Shown: positions 53,899 through 63,476 of the stretch, in pieces
Position numbering within the stretch: position 1 is the stretch's first letter
How the letters are laid out: every line of letters starts with the position of its first letter
From: Desulfovibrionaceae bacterium
GTDB taxonomy: Bacteria; Desulfobacterota; Desulfovibrionia; Desulfovibrionales; Desulfovibrionaceae
Direction of reading: 5' to 3'
Length of the DNA: 64,000 nucleotides
Assembly: GCA_028689675.1 (NCBI GenBank)
Contig: JAQVCS010000004.1
Span: 103,619-167,618 of the forward strand
The notes under the pieces: generated by a model
Databases searched by the model: none
What the model was told of the DNA's origin: nothing
What the model saw: only the letters and a program-made list of their open reading frames with translations
Translations under genes and position numbers: made by a program

Positions 53899-53917
53899 AT
53901 GTTTGCCCCAAGATTTT

Positions 53918-54832
53918 TTAGTTCTTAATATGTTGTTGCATGCCCAGCGCTATCAGCTTTTCTAAAAGCTCACCAAAAGAAAGCCCCACTACAGCCGCTT
54001 CTTGCGGCACAAGGCTTGTTTCTGTCATACCGGGCAGGGTGTTGACTTCCAGCAAATACAGCTCTTCCTCGTCAGTAAGAATAAAGTCGGCGCGGCTGTA
54101 GCCATGCAGCCCCAAGGCCTTGTGCGCCTGCACAGCCAAAGCCTGCACGCGCGCTGTCAACGCTGGGGAAAGGGGCGCGGGGCAAATTTCACGCGCGCCA
54201 CCCTTGGCATATTTACTGGTATAGTCAAAAAACTTGCCAGCCACAGGCTCAATTAAAATAGGCGGCAGGGCTTCTTCACCCAGCACCCCGCAGGTGACTT
54301 CTTTACCGCAAATGGCATTTTCTAGTAAAGCGGCGTCCCCTGCGGCAAAAATTTCTTCTAAAATCGCGTCCAGCTCGGCTTTATTGTGAGCAGGGGCAAG
54401 GTGCAGGCTAGAGCCGCCTGTATTGCTTTTAGCAAAAATAGGGTAGCTTAAACGGGGTTGCCACCCTGCGGCTGGGCGCTGGGGCAAAAATTCCCACTGC
54501 GGGGTTTGCAACCCTGCACGGCGAAAAACCTGCTTGGCAGCAGACTTATTTAAGGCCAAAAAAGAGCCCGTGGGGCCAGAGCCCTGATAGGGGCAGCCTG
54601 CGCGCTCCAACAAGCTTTGCACCAGCCCATCTTCACCGGGGGCGCCATGCAGGTTGATAAGGGCAAAATCATGCTGGGCAGCAACATCACTCAGCTGATC
54701 AAAGTGCTCCAGCAGGTCAAACCAAGTGACCTCATGCCCGCGGGCACGCAATGCCTTTTCTATGCCCTGACCGCCGCGAAGGGAAACTTCACGCTCGCTC
54801 GACCAACCGCCCACTATTAAGAGTATACGCAT
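53918..54832 (-). CDS. ddl: D-alanine--D-alanine ligase
   Basis: Ddl makes the D-Ala-D-Ala dipeptide of peptidoglycan. The 304-residue protein has the ATP-grasp fold with GGWSSEREVSLRGG at the start, LNLHGAPGEDG, YQGSGPTGSFLALNKSAAK and the C-terminal GYSRADFIL.....LYLLEVNTLPGMTETSL containing metal- and substrate-binding residues. Length is normal. Its first 44 bases overlap the end of the HD-domain gene. Confidence 0.95.
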   Translation of the reverse strand: MRILLIVGGWSSEREVSLRGGQGIEKALRARGHEVTWFDLLEHFDQLSDVAAQHDFALINLHGAPGEDGLVQSLLERAGCPYQGSGPTGSFLALNKSAAKQVFRRAGLQTPQWEFLPQRPAAGWQPRLSYPIFAKSNTGGSSLHLAPAHNKAELDAILEEIFAAGDAALLENAICGKEVTCGVLGEEALPPILIEPVAGKFFDYTSKYAKGGAREICPAPLSPALTARVQALAVQAHKALGLHGYSRADFILTDEEELYLLEVNTLPGMTETSLVPQEAAVVGLSFGELLEKLIALGMQQHIKN

Positions 54833-55448
54833 CGAGATTCCATCCTAATTGCGCAGAAAGCGCATTTTCCATCTGTTTACCCTGCTCGTAGGCCAGCGAA
54901 ATGTTGGCGCGAGAGTGTGCATCTTTGCCATAGCGCACCAGTAAGTCTTCAAAGCGTTCTTGCAGGCTTACGCATTGATTGTGCCGTATGCGCTTGTCCG
55001 CATAAATCACAAAAAAAGGTAAACGGCAAATACTTTTCTGCTCTATGCGCCACGGCCAATAGACATGCAACAGCACGCCCTGCGCTATGGCACGGTTTTT
55101 TGTTTCGTAAATAACCCAGCTTGCCCCCAGCTGCGAATGGCTGCCACCATGGCGTATGGTATAGGTTTTGGCTATGTCATGCAGCAGGGCACTGGCGCGC
55201 ACCGCAGGCACATTCACGGCAAAGCCACGCTGGGCAGCGCGCTCGGCCAAGGCGGTAGCAAGCTCGGCCACAGCCCATGAATGCTCGCGCACATTTTCCA
55301 GCATGCCATATTGCCGCCATAAAGCCTTGCACTGCTCATCATCAGGAATAAGCCCTGTGCATTCGGGGCAAATGCCCAGCTCGGGCACATCGGCAAGATA
55401 GCCCTTGCCAATGGGAAAAGCTGTATTTTTTTGCTCTTGTTCCAGCAT
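54789..55448 (-). CDS. HD-domain phosphohydrolase
   Basis: This 219-residue protein has a His-Asp pair in HDIAKTYT and upstream His in EHSWAVAELA, the pattern of HD phosphohydrolases that act on nucleotides. A CPEC motif lies near the N-terminus. Substrate unknown. ATG 55448 follows AAAGGTG. It is transcribed with ddl downstream, with overlapping ends. Confidence 0.8.
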   Translation of the reverse strand: MLEQEQKNTAFPIGKGYLADVPELGICPECTGLIPDDEQCKALWRQYGMLENVREHSWAVAELATALAERAAQRGFAVNVPAVRASALLHDIAKTYTIRHGGSHSQLGASWVIYETKNRAIAQGVLLHVYWPWRIEQKSICRLPFFVIYADKRIRHNQCVSLQERFEDLLVRYGKDAHSRANISLAYEQGKQMENALSAQLGWNLDAYTLNSGRLVERA

Positions 55449-55575
55449 AGTAACACCTTTGCAATAACGTGGGAAAAGTATGCCACCACAGGCGGGTATA
55501 ATCAAGCCTGCACACCATGGGCTGGCAAAGTGGCTGTGCCTTATGCCCTTTCTCCAGAAAAGGTTAGGCGCACTG

Positions 55576-56928
55576 TCAGCGTGCCCCACGCGGAAAAAGC
55601 ACCACGCCCAGCGTTTTGAGCGTAATACGAATATCTAAGAGCACAGACATATTTTTAATATAGTACAAATCATATTCCAGCTTGCGGCGGGCATCTTCCT
55701 GTGAAGCCCCGTAGGGGTAGCACACCTGCGCCCAGCCCGTCAGCCCCGGTTTTATGCTGTGGCGCAGGCTGTAAAAGGGTATGCTTTCTGTAAGGCGGTG
55801 CACAAAATAAGGGCGCTCGGGGCGCGGGCCAATAAAGCTCATGCTGCCGGCAAGCACATTCCACACCTGCGGCAGCTCATCAAAACGCACCTTGCGTATA
55901 CACGCCCCCACTCTGGTTACGCGGCTGTCCCCTGCGCGCGCCCACTGCGCCTGCCCTTCGGCCTCGGCATCTTCATACATGGAGCGGAATTTATACAAGG
56001 TGAACAGCGTGCCATTCAAGCCCACACGCTTTTGCTTATAAATAATAGGGCCTGGCGATTCCAAGGTAATCAACAGGGCAATCAGCAGCATAAGCGGGCA
56101 GGAAAGCAGCAAAAGCACCAAAGCTAAGGCCACATCCATTACGCGCTTTAAGCGCCGCAGCGAGCCATGTGTATTGAGCGAAAAGCCTTCATTCAGCAGC
56201 AGCCATTCCTCGCTTAGCTGAGCAAGGGGCAGCCTTTGCACCACATGTTCGCACAAAAGGCGAATATCTACCACCAAAATGCCAGCCAGCTTGGCATTGA
56301 GCAATTCTTTGGCAAGGGTATCATCCAGCGGGGCATCGGGCAGCACGACAATAACAGAAGCATCGTGCTCTCGCGCTACACGCAAAGTTTCAAAGGGTGT
56401 GCCAAGGTAGGGGCCTGCATCGGCATGGCTGCCTTGTTCACCCACATAGCCCACAATGACGGTGCGCCGTAAACTTTCACTTAAAAATTCGCGCACCACC
56501 CCAGCCTTGTCTTCCCCCAGCAAAAGCACACGGCGCGGGGTGCTCCAGCGCAAGGCCGTGCGGTAATAGACATAGCGCCACATTAGGCAAATAAGCAGCA
56601 CCAGCACAGCCAGCAGCACGAGGGCTGTTTTGCTGAAACGGCTGTATTCCATAACATAGGTGGCCGTGGAAGAAGCCACACAGCCAAGCACACAAGCAGA
56701 AGCCATGCGCCCTATGGTGTCTTTAAAATCTTCCAGACCAGCTTTGTAGGCATCCAAAATATAAAAGCACAGCAGGTAAAAAATTACTGTCATGCCTGAA
56801 GCGCCTGTATAGTCCTGCCATGTTGCCATGCCAGAGGGCAGCGCAAACACACCCGTAAGCAATAATGCCGCCGCTATGCACACAGCATCGACTAGCAATA
56901 ACAGTAATAAGAGGGGAAAAGGAATCAT
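55576..56928 (-). CDS. Undecaprenyl-phosphate sugar-1-phosphate transferase (WbaP/WcaJ-like)
   Basis: The inner-membrane enzyme loads the first sugar-phosphate on undecaprenyl phosphate, initiating capsule, O-antigen or exopolysaccharide. The protein (about 450 residues) has four N-terminal membrane segments, a CoA-binding-like middle part (RRVLLLGEDKAGVVR), a fifth membrane helix and the catalytic C-terminus: RLKRVMDV, PGPIIYKQKRVGLNG, YKFRSMYEDA, RKVRFDELPQVWNVL and SFIGPRPERP, all typical. ATG 56928 follows GAGGTGG; the longer frame would overlap the glycosyltransferase. Confidence 0.92.
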   Translation of the reverse strand: MIPFPLLLLLLLVDAVCIAAALLLTGVFALPSGMATWQDYTGASGMTVIFYLLCFYILDAYKAGLEDFKDTIGRMASACVLGCVASSTATYVMEYSRFSKTALVLLAVLVLLICLMWRYVYYRTALRWSTPRRVLLLGEDKAGVVREFLSESLRRTVIVGYVGEQGSHADAGPYLGTPFETLRVAREHDASVIVVLPDAPLDDTLAKELLNAKLAGILVVDIRLLCEHVVQRLPLAQLSEEWLLLNEGFSLNTHGSLRRLKRVMDVALALVLLLLSCPLMLLIALLITLESPGPIIYKQKRVGLNGTLFTLYKFRSMYEDAEAEGQAQWARAGDSRVTRVGACIRKVRFDELPQVWNVLAGSMSFIGPRPERPYFVHRLTESIPFYSLRHSIKPGLTGWAQVCYPYGASQEDARRKLEYDLYYIKNMSVLLDIRITLKTLGVVLFPRGAR

Positions 56929-56959
56929 ACCCACCTCATGCAAAAAATACGACAAAAGG

Positions 56960-58105
56960 CTATGCTCGTATGCCACAGGCCTGCTGTATTTGTGCCACCA
57001 TGCCCGCAGCCACGCGCCCAGCTTCAAATTCTTCACAGGCAATGCGCCGCGCAGCCTGCCCCATGCGCTCAATAAGTGACGGCTCGCGAATAAATTTTTC
57101 CATAGCCAGCGCTAGCGCCACGCTGTCGTGCGGCGGCACAAGAAAGCCATTGATGCCCTCGCGCACAGCATCGCGGCAGCCGGGCACATCACTCACCACA
57201 GCAGGCCGCCCCATAGCCATGCCTTCTAAAATGGAAGCAGGCGTGCCCTCGCGCCACGAAGGCAGCACCAGCACCGAAGCTTGCCGCACATAAGGGCGCA
57301 CATCACGGCAGGCACCCCAATATTCAATATCCCCACTGCGCTGCCAGCGCTGCACATCGGCCATATTCAAAGCCCCGCGCCCCTGCATGGCAGCACCCAG
57401 CAGGCAAAAACGCGCCAAAGGGTACTGTTGCTTGAGCTTGTGGGCGGCTTCGGCATAGCATGCTATGCCCTTGGCCACCAACAGGCGCGCCATCAGCAAA
57501 AACACAGGGCTGTGCACCACCGCTGGGGCTGGGCTAAAATGTACACAGTCCACCCCAGCCCCTTTACACAAAGCAAGCCTGTGCTGAGGGCGCACTATGC
57601 CCCTTGCCCAAAACTCTTCCACATCCGCGCTGTTTTGAAAAAAAATAAGTGCGGCTGCGCGCAGGGCTAGGCTGTACAGACGTGAGGCCACAAAGCGCAG
57701 CAGGCGCTTGCCAAGCCTGCCCCCCTCAAAAGCATAGCCAAGCCCTGTAATAATGGCACAATAGTGAGGAACAGCGGTAAGCTGTGCCGCAATTCCGCCA
57801 TAAATGACCGATTTTATTGTAGACGCCACCAATATATCGGGCTTGGTTTGCTTTAAGATATTCCGCAAAGCCCACAGGGTGCGGGCATCGCGCAGGGGCG
57901 AGCAGCCCTTGGCATCCAATGGATAGTGCAGCACAGTACAGCCAGCGGGCACAAAGGGGGCTTGCCCCAAGGTAGGCGCGGCACTGGGCACACAGCACAG
58001 CACATGCCAGCCCGCCGCCTGCATATTGGCCAGTAAAGGCTGCCAATAGCAGCGCAAGGCCTCGGTGCTGTTGGTAAGAAAAAGCAGTGTTGGTTGCTGT
58101 GGCAT
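56960..58105 (-). CDS. Glycosyltransferase family 4
   Basis: The 381-residue cytoplasmic protein has the GT-B fold of GT4 enzymes: LLFLTNSTEAL at the start, GLGYAFEGG in the N-terminal domain, LLMARLLVAKGI and VLVLPSWREGTPASILEGMAMGRPAV in the donor-binding domain, with the EX7E pattern. It resembles PglA/WbpX-like enzymes that act after the initiating transferase. It is transcribed with that gene, 31 bases ahead. Confidence 0.85.
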   Translation of the reverse strand: MPQQPTLLFLTNSTEALRCYWQPLLANMQAAGWHVLCCVPSAAPTLGQAPFVPAGCTVLHYPLDAKGCSPLRDARTLWALRNILKQTKPDILVASTIKSVIYGGIAAQLTAVPHYCAIITGLGYAFEGGRLGKRLLRFVASRLYSLALRAAALIFFQNSADVEEFWARGIVRPQHRLALCKGAGVDCVHFSPAPAVVHSPVFLLMARLLVAKGIACYAEAAHKLKQQYPLARFCLLGAAMQGRGALNMADVQRWQRSGDIEYWGACRDVRPYVRQASVLVLPSWREGTPASILEGMAMGRPAVVSDVPGCRDAVREGINGFLVPPHDSVALALAMEKFIREPSLIERMGQAARRIACEEFEAGRVAAGMVAQIQQACGIRA

Positions 58106-58252
58106 GGGGGCAGTATAGCAAGCTCCAGCGGCGCTGCAAAGCCCTTTTCCCCCAAAGGCACACTTTACAGGCGATAATAGTTGAGGTTATACTGCAAAAA
58201 ATAATGTCGTTATTTCACATGCACGCCGCCCTTTGCGGCATAAGGAAGAGCC

Positions 58253-59278
58253 ATGAGCGCATTTACAGAACTGTTAAAAAAAATGGAAACCACACCAGAA
58301 TCGTGGCTGATAACAGGGGTTGCTGGTTTTATTGGGTCAAACTTGCTTGAAACCCTGCTTGCCCACGGGCAAAAGGTAACTGGTCTTGATAATTTTATGA
58401 CTGGCTACCAGAAAAATCTGGATATGGTGCGCGAAGCCGTGGGCGAAACAGCATGGCGCAACTTTACCTTTATTGAAGGGGATATTCGAGATTTGGACAC
58501 CTGCCGCAAGGCCTGCACAGGCGTAAATCATGTGCTGCATCAGGCTGCCCTTGGCTCTGTACCCCGCTCTATTGAAGACCCCTTGCTGACCAACAGCTGC
58601 AATATTACAGGCTTTTTAACCATGCTTGTGGCGGCGCGCGATGCCAAGGTGAGCAGCTTTGTGTATGCTGCCTCTTCTTCCACCTATGGCGACCACCCCG
58701 GCCTGCCCAAGGTAGAAGAGCACATTGGCCGCCCCCTTTCACCCTATGCCGTTACCAAATATGTTGATGAGCTGTATGCCGACGTTTTTGCGCGCACCTA
58801 TGATTTTAACACTGTTGGCTTGCGCTATTTTAATGTGTTTGGCAAAAGGCAAGACCCTGCTGGTGCCTATGCAGCAGTAATACCCCTGTGGTTTGCAGGC
58901 ATGATGAGCCACGCTGATATCTTTATTAATGGCGATGGCGAAACCAGCCGCGATTTTTGCTATATAGACAATGTGGTGCAAATGAACCTGCTGGCCAGCT
59001 ATGCCACGGGCGAAGCCACTAATCAGGTGTACAATGTTGCCTTTGGCCAGCGCACAACGCTGAACGAACTCTTTTCGCTCATTCAAGCCGAGGTGGTAAA
59101 GCACAAGCCCGAGGCAGCCAGTATGCGCCCCCTATATCGGGATTTCCGCAAAGGTGATGTGCGCCATTCCTTGGCCGATATCAGCAAGGCACAAAAATTT
59201 GTGGGCTATGATCCACAATTTGATGTGCGCTCTGGCATGGCCTTGGCTGGAGAGTGGTATTATAAAAATCTGGGGTAG
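58253..59278 (+). CDS. UDP-N-acetylglucosamine C4-epimerase (WbpP/TviC-like)
   Basis: The 341-residue SDR enzyme has the NAD-binding [10 protein letters not shown] (about residues 21-30), LDNFMTG, DIRD, and the catalytic Ser-Ser-Ser and Tyr-x3-Lys (SPYAVTK). Its [14 protein letters not shown] and NVFGKRQDP....A.VIP segments are those of the UDP-GlcNAc/GalNAc 4-epimerase branch that includes WbpP and TviC. It supplies UDP-GalNAc (or the acid after oxidation) for polysaccharide. AGGAAGAG precedes the ATG. It is divergent from the GT4 gene. Confidence 0.88.
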   Translation: MSAFTELLKKMETTPESWLITGVAGFIGSNLLETLLAHGQKVTGLDNFMTGYQKNLDMVREAVGETAWRNFTFIEGDIRDLDTCRKACTGVNHVLHQAALGSVPRSIEDPLLTNSCNITGFLTMLVAARDAKVSSFVYAASSSTYGDHPGLPKVEEHIGRPLSPYAVTKYVDELYADVFARTYDFNTVGLRYFNVFGKRQDPAGAYAAVIPLWFAGMMSHADIFINGDGETSRDFCYIDNVVQMNLLASYATGEATNQVYNVAFGQRTTLNELFSLIQAEVVKHKPEAASMRPLYRDFRKGDVRHSLADISKAQKFVGYDPQFDVRSGMALAGEWYYKNLG

Positions 59279-59297
59279 AAGCTCACGCCTCTTAACA

Positions 59298-59347
59298 GAC
59301 AAAAACAGGCAAGCGCCCCCACAAGGCTACACTTGCCTGTTTTTGTC
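59298..59347 (+). terminator. Epimerase terminator
   Basis: A perfect 16-bp stem GACAAAAACAGGCAAG with its complement, T5 in the right arm. Confidence 0.8.
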
Positions 59348-59374
59348 TCTTCGGGAACGAAGAAAGGAAGCTGC

Positions 59375-60880
59375 ATGAAATATATTCTTTGGACGCTGCT
59401 GGCACTGTGCGTGCTGCTGGGAGGTGGGGCATTGTATGCGTATAGCCTGTTGGATATGCAGGAAATACGCACGTCTATTGCTGAAATAAGCAAGGCAAAC
59501 ACAGGCAAAACGCTGCTGCTGGATGAAGCCCCCGTGCTTTCTTTCAGGCCGCTGGGGCTGCGCCTAGGGCGAGCCACATGGGGCTTTGAAAATGGGCAGC
59601 CCGCCAAACAGGGGCTTTCTGCCAGCATAGGCGGGGGCACAGCCAGCATTGCCCTGCTACCCCTTCTGCACGGCACCCTTACCATAGAAAAACTCACGCT
59701 GGAGCAGCCCCGCATTAGCCTGCACCCCGAAGCCAGCAAAGAAAAATCAGAAAAAAACAGACTACGCCCAGCCAGCGCAAACCTTGCCCAGCCCGCACAG
59801 CCCTCAGCTTCCCCGCAAGCCGCGCCTTCCCAAGCTTTACTTTCCCCACAGCCCTCTTCCTTTGTGCGCAATGTCATTATTCAAACACTACAGATAGAGC
59901 AAGGGGCTGTGCACTGGAATGATGCTGCGGGCAAAAGCATAGACGCAGAAGCTATTACGCTTGCTATACACAATATTGCTCTTGATCAGGAAGCTTCATT
60001 TACCCTGCACAGCACACTGCGCACATATCACGGCAAGCAGGCACAGCTTGCCGCTCAGGGCTTTTTTAGCCCTACCAAAGCCGCGCTGAGCCTGCGCGAG
60101 GTGCACAGCAGCCTAAAACCACAAGCAGGCCTGAACGATTTTGGAGAACTGGCCTTCACGCTGGACGGAAAACTGACCCTGCCCGCAGGTAAAAGCCTAA
60201 GCGTGGAAGGCACAGTGCGCGAAGGCAGCGCAGCATGGCGCACTATTCCTTTCACCTTCACAGCAGCCTTAAGCGGGCAAAACAATATCTACACCCTAAG
60301 CCCCCTGCAAATACAGCTGCAAACAGGGGGGGAAGTAAAGGCACAGCTGGTTGCAGACCTGAATACATTCCGCTATACCGCAACAATTACCGCAAATAAT
60401 GTTACCTTATACCCTGTGTGCACTGCCCTTGATAAGCGCCTTGCCGTGCAGGGCATAGGTGCTGGCTCTTTTGATGGAAGCAGCGCGGGCACTGATGAAA
60501 AAGCATTACGCAAAAACCTGAACGGTAAGGGCAAAATAGCCCTGCACGATATTGTGCTGGGGCAGGATATGCTGCCTTCACAACTTTTTGGCGCGCGCAT
60601 TCCCAACCGCTTCAGCTCATTGCAAAGCCCTGTTGTGGTCACTTCGGGCATAGTGAATGCCAACCCTGTTGTGCTCAAAGCCCCGGGGCTTGTGGGCAAG
60701 GCGCAGGCATTACTTGATTTACCCAAAGAATATTGCCGCGCCAAGGGCACGCTGTCATGGAGCGGCCTTTCCATTCCCATACAGGCCATAGGCCCTTTTG
60801 GAGCCGTCGTGGTGCGGGTAGACCCCAATTTCAGCCGCTATTTATTAAAACAAGGTTTGCAGGGTTTATTGGGGCAGTAA
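59375..60880 (+). CDS. AsmA-family envelope protein
   Basis: The 501-residue protein has one N-terminal membrane anchor (ILWTLLALCVLLGGGALYAY) and a large periplasmic part of beta-strands. The start LLDEAPVLSFRPLGLRLGRATWG, then GTASIALLPLLHGTLTIEKLTLEQPRISL (residues about 88-116) is the AsmA N-terminal pattern. AsmA-like proteins are thought to move phospholipid between the membranes. A Pro/Ala/Ser linker interrupts residues 125-165. ATG 59375 follows AAGGAAG. Confidence 0.85.
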   Translation: MKYILWTLLALCVLLGGGALYAYSLLDMQEIRTSIAEISKANTGKTLLLDEAPVLSFRPLGLRLGRATWGFENGQPAKQGLSASIGGGTASIALLPLLHGTLTIEKLTLEQPRISLHPEASKEKSEKNRLRPASANLAQPAQPSASPQAAPSQALLSPQPSSFVRNVIIQTLQIEQGAVHWNDAAGKSIDAEAITLAIHNIALDQEASFTLHSTLRTYHGKQAQLAAQGFFSPTKAALSLREVHSSLKPQAGLNDFGELAFTLDGKLTLPAGKSLSVEGTVREGSAAWRTIPFTFTAALSGQNNIYTLSPLQIQLQTGGEVKAQLVADLNTFRYTATITANNVTLYPVCTALDKRLAVQGIGAGSFDGSSAGTDEKALRKNLNGKGKIALHDIVLGQDMLPSQLFGARIPNRFSSLQSPVVVTSGIVNANPVVLKAPGLVGKAQALLDLPKEYCRAKGTLSWSGLSIPIQAIGPFGAVVVRVDPNFSRYLLKQGLQGLLGQ

Positions 60881-60894
60881 GCAGCAATAAGAAT

Positions 60895-60918
60895 CCCCCG
60901 GCATAGCCGGGGGTTTTT
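60895..60918 (+). terminator. AsmA-like gene terminator
   Basis: CCCCCGGC-ATA-GCCGGGGG followed by five T. Confidence 0.85.
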
Positions 60919-60922
60919 CATA

Positions 60923-60964
60923 TGCGCCTATAAGGCTCTTTTCTAGCCGCGCCTTAAAGGCGCA
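60923..60964. repeat. REP-like hairpin element, copy 1
   Basis: TGCGCCT and AGGCGCA ends enclose GTA/TAAGGC-type arms and the perfect palindrome GCGCCTT-A-AAGGCGC. It lies downstream of the IS200-type transposase. A related copy is at 63679-63719. Confidence 0.6.
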
Positions 60965-60991
60965 CTATAAAGTCTGGCACCTGCTTTTCTC

Positions 60992-61450
60992 TTACTTGCG
61001 ACCCGTAAACGGGTTTCCAGGATACGGAAGCGTTAACTGGGTGCCTAATTTATCTTCTTCCAGTTGATGCTTAATATATTCCGCTATCTTAGTCTTATTT
61101 TTACCTACCGTATCCACATAATATCCACGACACCAAAATTCTCGATTGCGGTATTTAAATTTCAAATCCCCAAATTGTTCGTACAACATTATGCTGCTTT
61201 TCCCTTTGAGGTACCCCATAAAACCCGATACCGACATCTTAGGCGATATTTCAAGGAGCATATGTATATGATCGGGGCAGCACTCAGCCTCTACTATTTT
61301 TACCCCTTTCCACTCACATAATTTGCGTAAAATCTCGCCTACAGCCTTTTTTCTCTCTCCATAGAACACTTGTCTGCGGTATTTGGGGGCAAAGACTATA
61401 TGATATTTGCAGTTCCAACGGGTATGCGCTAAACTTTGTATGTCAGCCAT
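60992..61450 (-). CDS. tnpA: IS200/IS605-family transposase TnpA
   Basis: The 152-residue Y1 transposase is full length for IS200: HTRWNCKYHIVFAPKYRRQVFY, the HUH motif CCPDHIHMLLEI with both histidines, and the catalytic tyrosine in a helix near CRGYYVDTVGKN. It acts on single-stranded DNA with hairpin ends. No TnpB follows, as in IS200. ATG 61450 follows AAGGAGG. The leader folds so that this site is masked. Host genes on both sides look undisturbed. Confidence 0.93.
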   Translation of the reverse strand: MADIQSLAHTRWNCKYHIVFAPKYRRQVFYGERKKAVGEILRKLCEWKGVKIVEAECCPDHIHMLLEISPKMSVSGFMGYLKGKSSIMLYEQFGDLKFKYRNREFWCRGYYVDTVGKNKTKIAEYIKHQLEEDKLGTQLTLPYPGNPFTGRK

Positions 61451-61456
61451 TGCTGA

Positions 61457-61518
61457 CCTCCTTTTGATGTAGCTACTTGCAGTTGCCAGACCGCTTGGCT
61501 GTTCTACATCAAAAGGAG
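61457..61518 (-). promoter_or_regulatory. tnpA leader hairpin masking the ribosome-binding site
   Basis: CTCCTTTTGATGTAG (61458-61472) and CTACATCAAAAGGAG (61504-61518) are perfectly complementary. The 3' arm of the mRNA stem contains the AAGGAGG Shine-Dalgarno, a known way in which IS200 limits its transposase. Confidence 0.8.
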
Positions 61519-61553
61519 AATTTTTTACATATTCATAGCTTAAAGCTTTTTGG

Positions 61554-61578
61554 AACCCCCCGCCTAGCGGGGGGGTTT
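61554..61578. terminator. Terminator upstream of IS200
   Basis: AACCCCCCGC-CTA-GCGGGGGGGTTT; it would shield the transposase from outside transcription. Confidence 0.75.
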
Positions 61579-61588
61579 CTTTGTATAC

Positions 61589-61620
61589 AAAAAAGCCTCT
61601 CCGTACAGGGAGAGGCTTTT
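61589..61620. terminator. Symporter gene terminator
   Basis: AAAAAGCCTCTCC-GTACA-GGGAGAGGCTTTTT, just after the stop of the minus-strand symporter gene. Confidence 0.85.
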
Positions 61621-61644
61621 TATTTAACAAAATAGCAGCGTTTG

Positions 61645-62841
61645 CTATGCACCGCCGCCGAAATTACTATCCAATTCCTTGTTCTTATTAAAGATACCTT
61701 CCAAGATAAGGGCAAGAGCACCGTCGCCAGTTACGTTACAGGCTGTGCCAAAACTATCTTGCAAAGCAAAAATAGCCAGTAATAAAGCCACACCAGCAGG
61801 GTCAAAGCCAAGCACAGCCACTACCAGACCAAGCGAAGCCATAACCGTACCCCCAGGCACGCCGGGGGCGCCCACAGCAAATATCCCAAAAAGGACAATG
61901 AAAAGCACCATTGTGCCCACGGGCGGCAAAGTGCCATACAGCATAAGGCTGATGGTCATAACAAAAAAAGTTTCCGTCAGCACAGAGCCGCACAAGTGCA
62001 CTGTTGCCCCCAAGGGAATCATAAATTCCGTTATGGTTTTGCTGAGCACGGGGGAACGGCGCGCACAGGCAAGAGATACTGGCAAGGTTGCAGCAGAAGA
62101 CATGGTGCCAATGGCCGTGAGGTAGGAAGGCAAATAATAGCGCAGCACAGCAAGGGGGTTGCGCCCAGAAATAAAGCCGCCAAGGGCATAGAGCACTGCC
62201 AGCCAAATATAATGCCCCACAATAACAATGCCAATAACCATTAGGAAGATGGGCAGCTGCACTGTCAGGCGCCCTTCATACGAAAGCTCACAGAAGGTTG
62301 CGCCCACAAAAAAAGGTAATAAGGGGATGACCACGCGCACAACAATGCTGGTCATAATGGCTTCCAGCTCGTGCAGCAATTTATACATTGTCTCAGCCTG
62401 CGTCCAACTTGTGGCAATACCAAGCAGCAAAGCTGTGGTCAGCGCTGTCATCACCGACATAACAGGCGGGATATCCAGCATAAATGTTGGCTTGGGCAGG
62501 GCAACCAGCCCTTCAACAGTGGTGGGAATAGACAGGTGAGGAATAATCATATAGCCAGAAATGGCAGAAAACAGTGCTGCGCATACGCTCGATAAATAGG
62601 CTATGCCCACTGCGGTCAGCAGCATTTTACTGGCATTTTTCCCTAAACGTGCCACGGCAGGGGCAATAAAGCCCACAATAACCAAAGGCACGGCATAAAA
62701 AATAAGCTGCCCTAGCGCATATTTGGCAGAAACAATAACGTCCATGGTAGCGGTATTGGCCAAACGGCCAAGCACTGCCCCAATAACCAAGGCCACAAGC
62801 AATTTGATAATTAAGCCAAAATCACTCTTTTTTGCACCCAT
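61645..62841 (-). CDS. Dicarboxylate/amino-acid:cation symporter (DAACS family)
   Basis: The 398-residue membrane protein has eight helices and two re-entrant loops of the Glt/DctA fold. Key segments are TAIGTMSSAATLPVSLA (first hairpin loop), IPLGATVHLCGS, and PGVPGGTVMASLGLV with DGALAL near the end; the usual NMDG of helix 7 is replaced by TVHLCG. It takes up dicarboxylates or amino acids with Na+ or H+. ATG 62841 follows AAGGAGCAGG. Substrate is not readable. Confidence 0.85.
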   Translation of the reverse strand: MGAKKSDFGLIIKLLVALVIGAVLGRLANTATMDVIVSAKYALGQLIFYAVPLVIVGFIAPAVARLGKNASKMLLTAVGIAYLSSVCAALFSAISGYMIIPHLSIPTTVEGLVALPKPTFMLDIPPVMSVMTALTTALLLGIATSWTQAETMYKLLHELEAIMTSIVVRVVIPLLPFFVGATFCELSYEGRLTVQLPIFLMVIGIVIVGHYIWLAVLYALGGFISGRNPLAVLRYYLPSYLTAIGTMSSAATLPVSLACARRSPVLSKTITEFMIPLGATVHLCGSVLTETFFVMTISLMLYGTLPPVGTMVLFIVLFGIFAVGAPGVPGGTVMASLGLVVAVLGFDPAGVALLLAIFALQDSFGTACNVTGDGALALILEGIFNKNKELDSNFGGGA

Positions 62842-63284
62842 GTTCCTGCTCCTTGTAAAAAAGTTCACACAGTGCCAGCAGGTAAAAAATACGCTTTATT
62901 AGCTGCAAAAACAAGTTCTTTTCTTTTTTCCTGCCGTAACTAGGGTAAAATACATATTTTCGGGCTCTTGGAAGGAGAAAAAGAGAGGGTATACTTTTCT
63001 TTATTGTGCGCCTGCTCTGTTTTTCAAATGCAAATAATAGCAGGCCATGCAGCAAAAAAAATATTGCAAGCGCCCGCCCCATCCATCAGGCGTACAGTCC
63101 CAGATTATAAGGGTACAGAAATGCTTTTCGAAATCATGGAGGCACTACTCTGTGCCAGATTCCATACGCGCCGGCACAGGCGAATGATCTCTCAAAAAAG
63201 CTGAACGGACAGCTGGAACAAACACTACAAAAGCATATAGACGGCTGCCGTGAAAATGGTTATCGTACATATACGAGGTGCGGC
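62842..63284. other. Intergenic region before small membrane genes
   Basis: About 440 bases. On the minus strand TTGTTT, 17 bases, TATTTT may be the symporter promoter. From about 63111 a frame in phase with the next gene is open and codes for KKLNGQLEQTLQKHIDGC, so the next protein may begin further upstream with an unusual start. A competing short frame starts at ATG 63121. Confidence 0.4.
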
Positions 63285-63473
63285 ATGGGGAAAATCTTCT
63301 GTTGGGTTGAAGACCTGATGCAGGACGACAACGACCGCAAATATTGGTCTGGTATTTTTGGAATGGCTGGAGCTGCATGTTTGGCAGTCGCCTTTATTGA
63401 ACTCAGTGCACTGGCGCTGGGTACGGGCATTATTTTTTGCCTCTATGGGCTTCGCTTTAATCGAAAGGGGTAA
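63285..63473 (+). CDS. Small membrane protein, function unknown
   Basis: The 62-residue protein starts MGKIFCWVEDLMQDDNDRKY and has two hydrophobic stretches (FGMAGAACLAVAFIELSAL, LGTGIIFCLYGLRF). GAGGTGCGG precedes the ATG. The frame is open upstream to about 63111 with charged helical sequence, so a longer version is possible. It is followed after 3 bases by a second small membrane peptide gene. No family recognised. Confidence 0.6.
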   Translation: MGKIFCWVEDLMQDDNDRKYWSGIFGMAGAACLAVAFIELSALALGTGIIFCLYGLRFNRKG

Positions 63474-63476
63474 CAC

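Larger units (their letters stand above)
60923..61545 (-). mobile_element. IS200-like insertion sequence, approximate limits
   Basis: The transposase is flanked by hairpins: a GCGCCTT-A-AAGGCGC palindrome downstream and the long leader hairpin upstream (61458-61518), with a further AGCTT-A-AAGCT palindrome at 61537-61547. Exact ends cannot be set without other copies; IS200 elements make no target duplication. Confidence 0.5.
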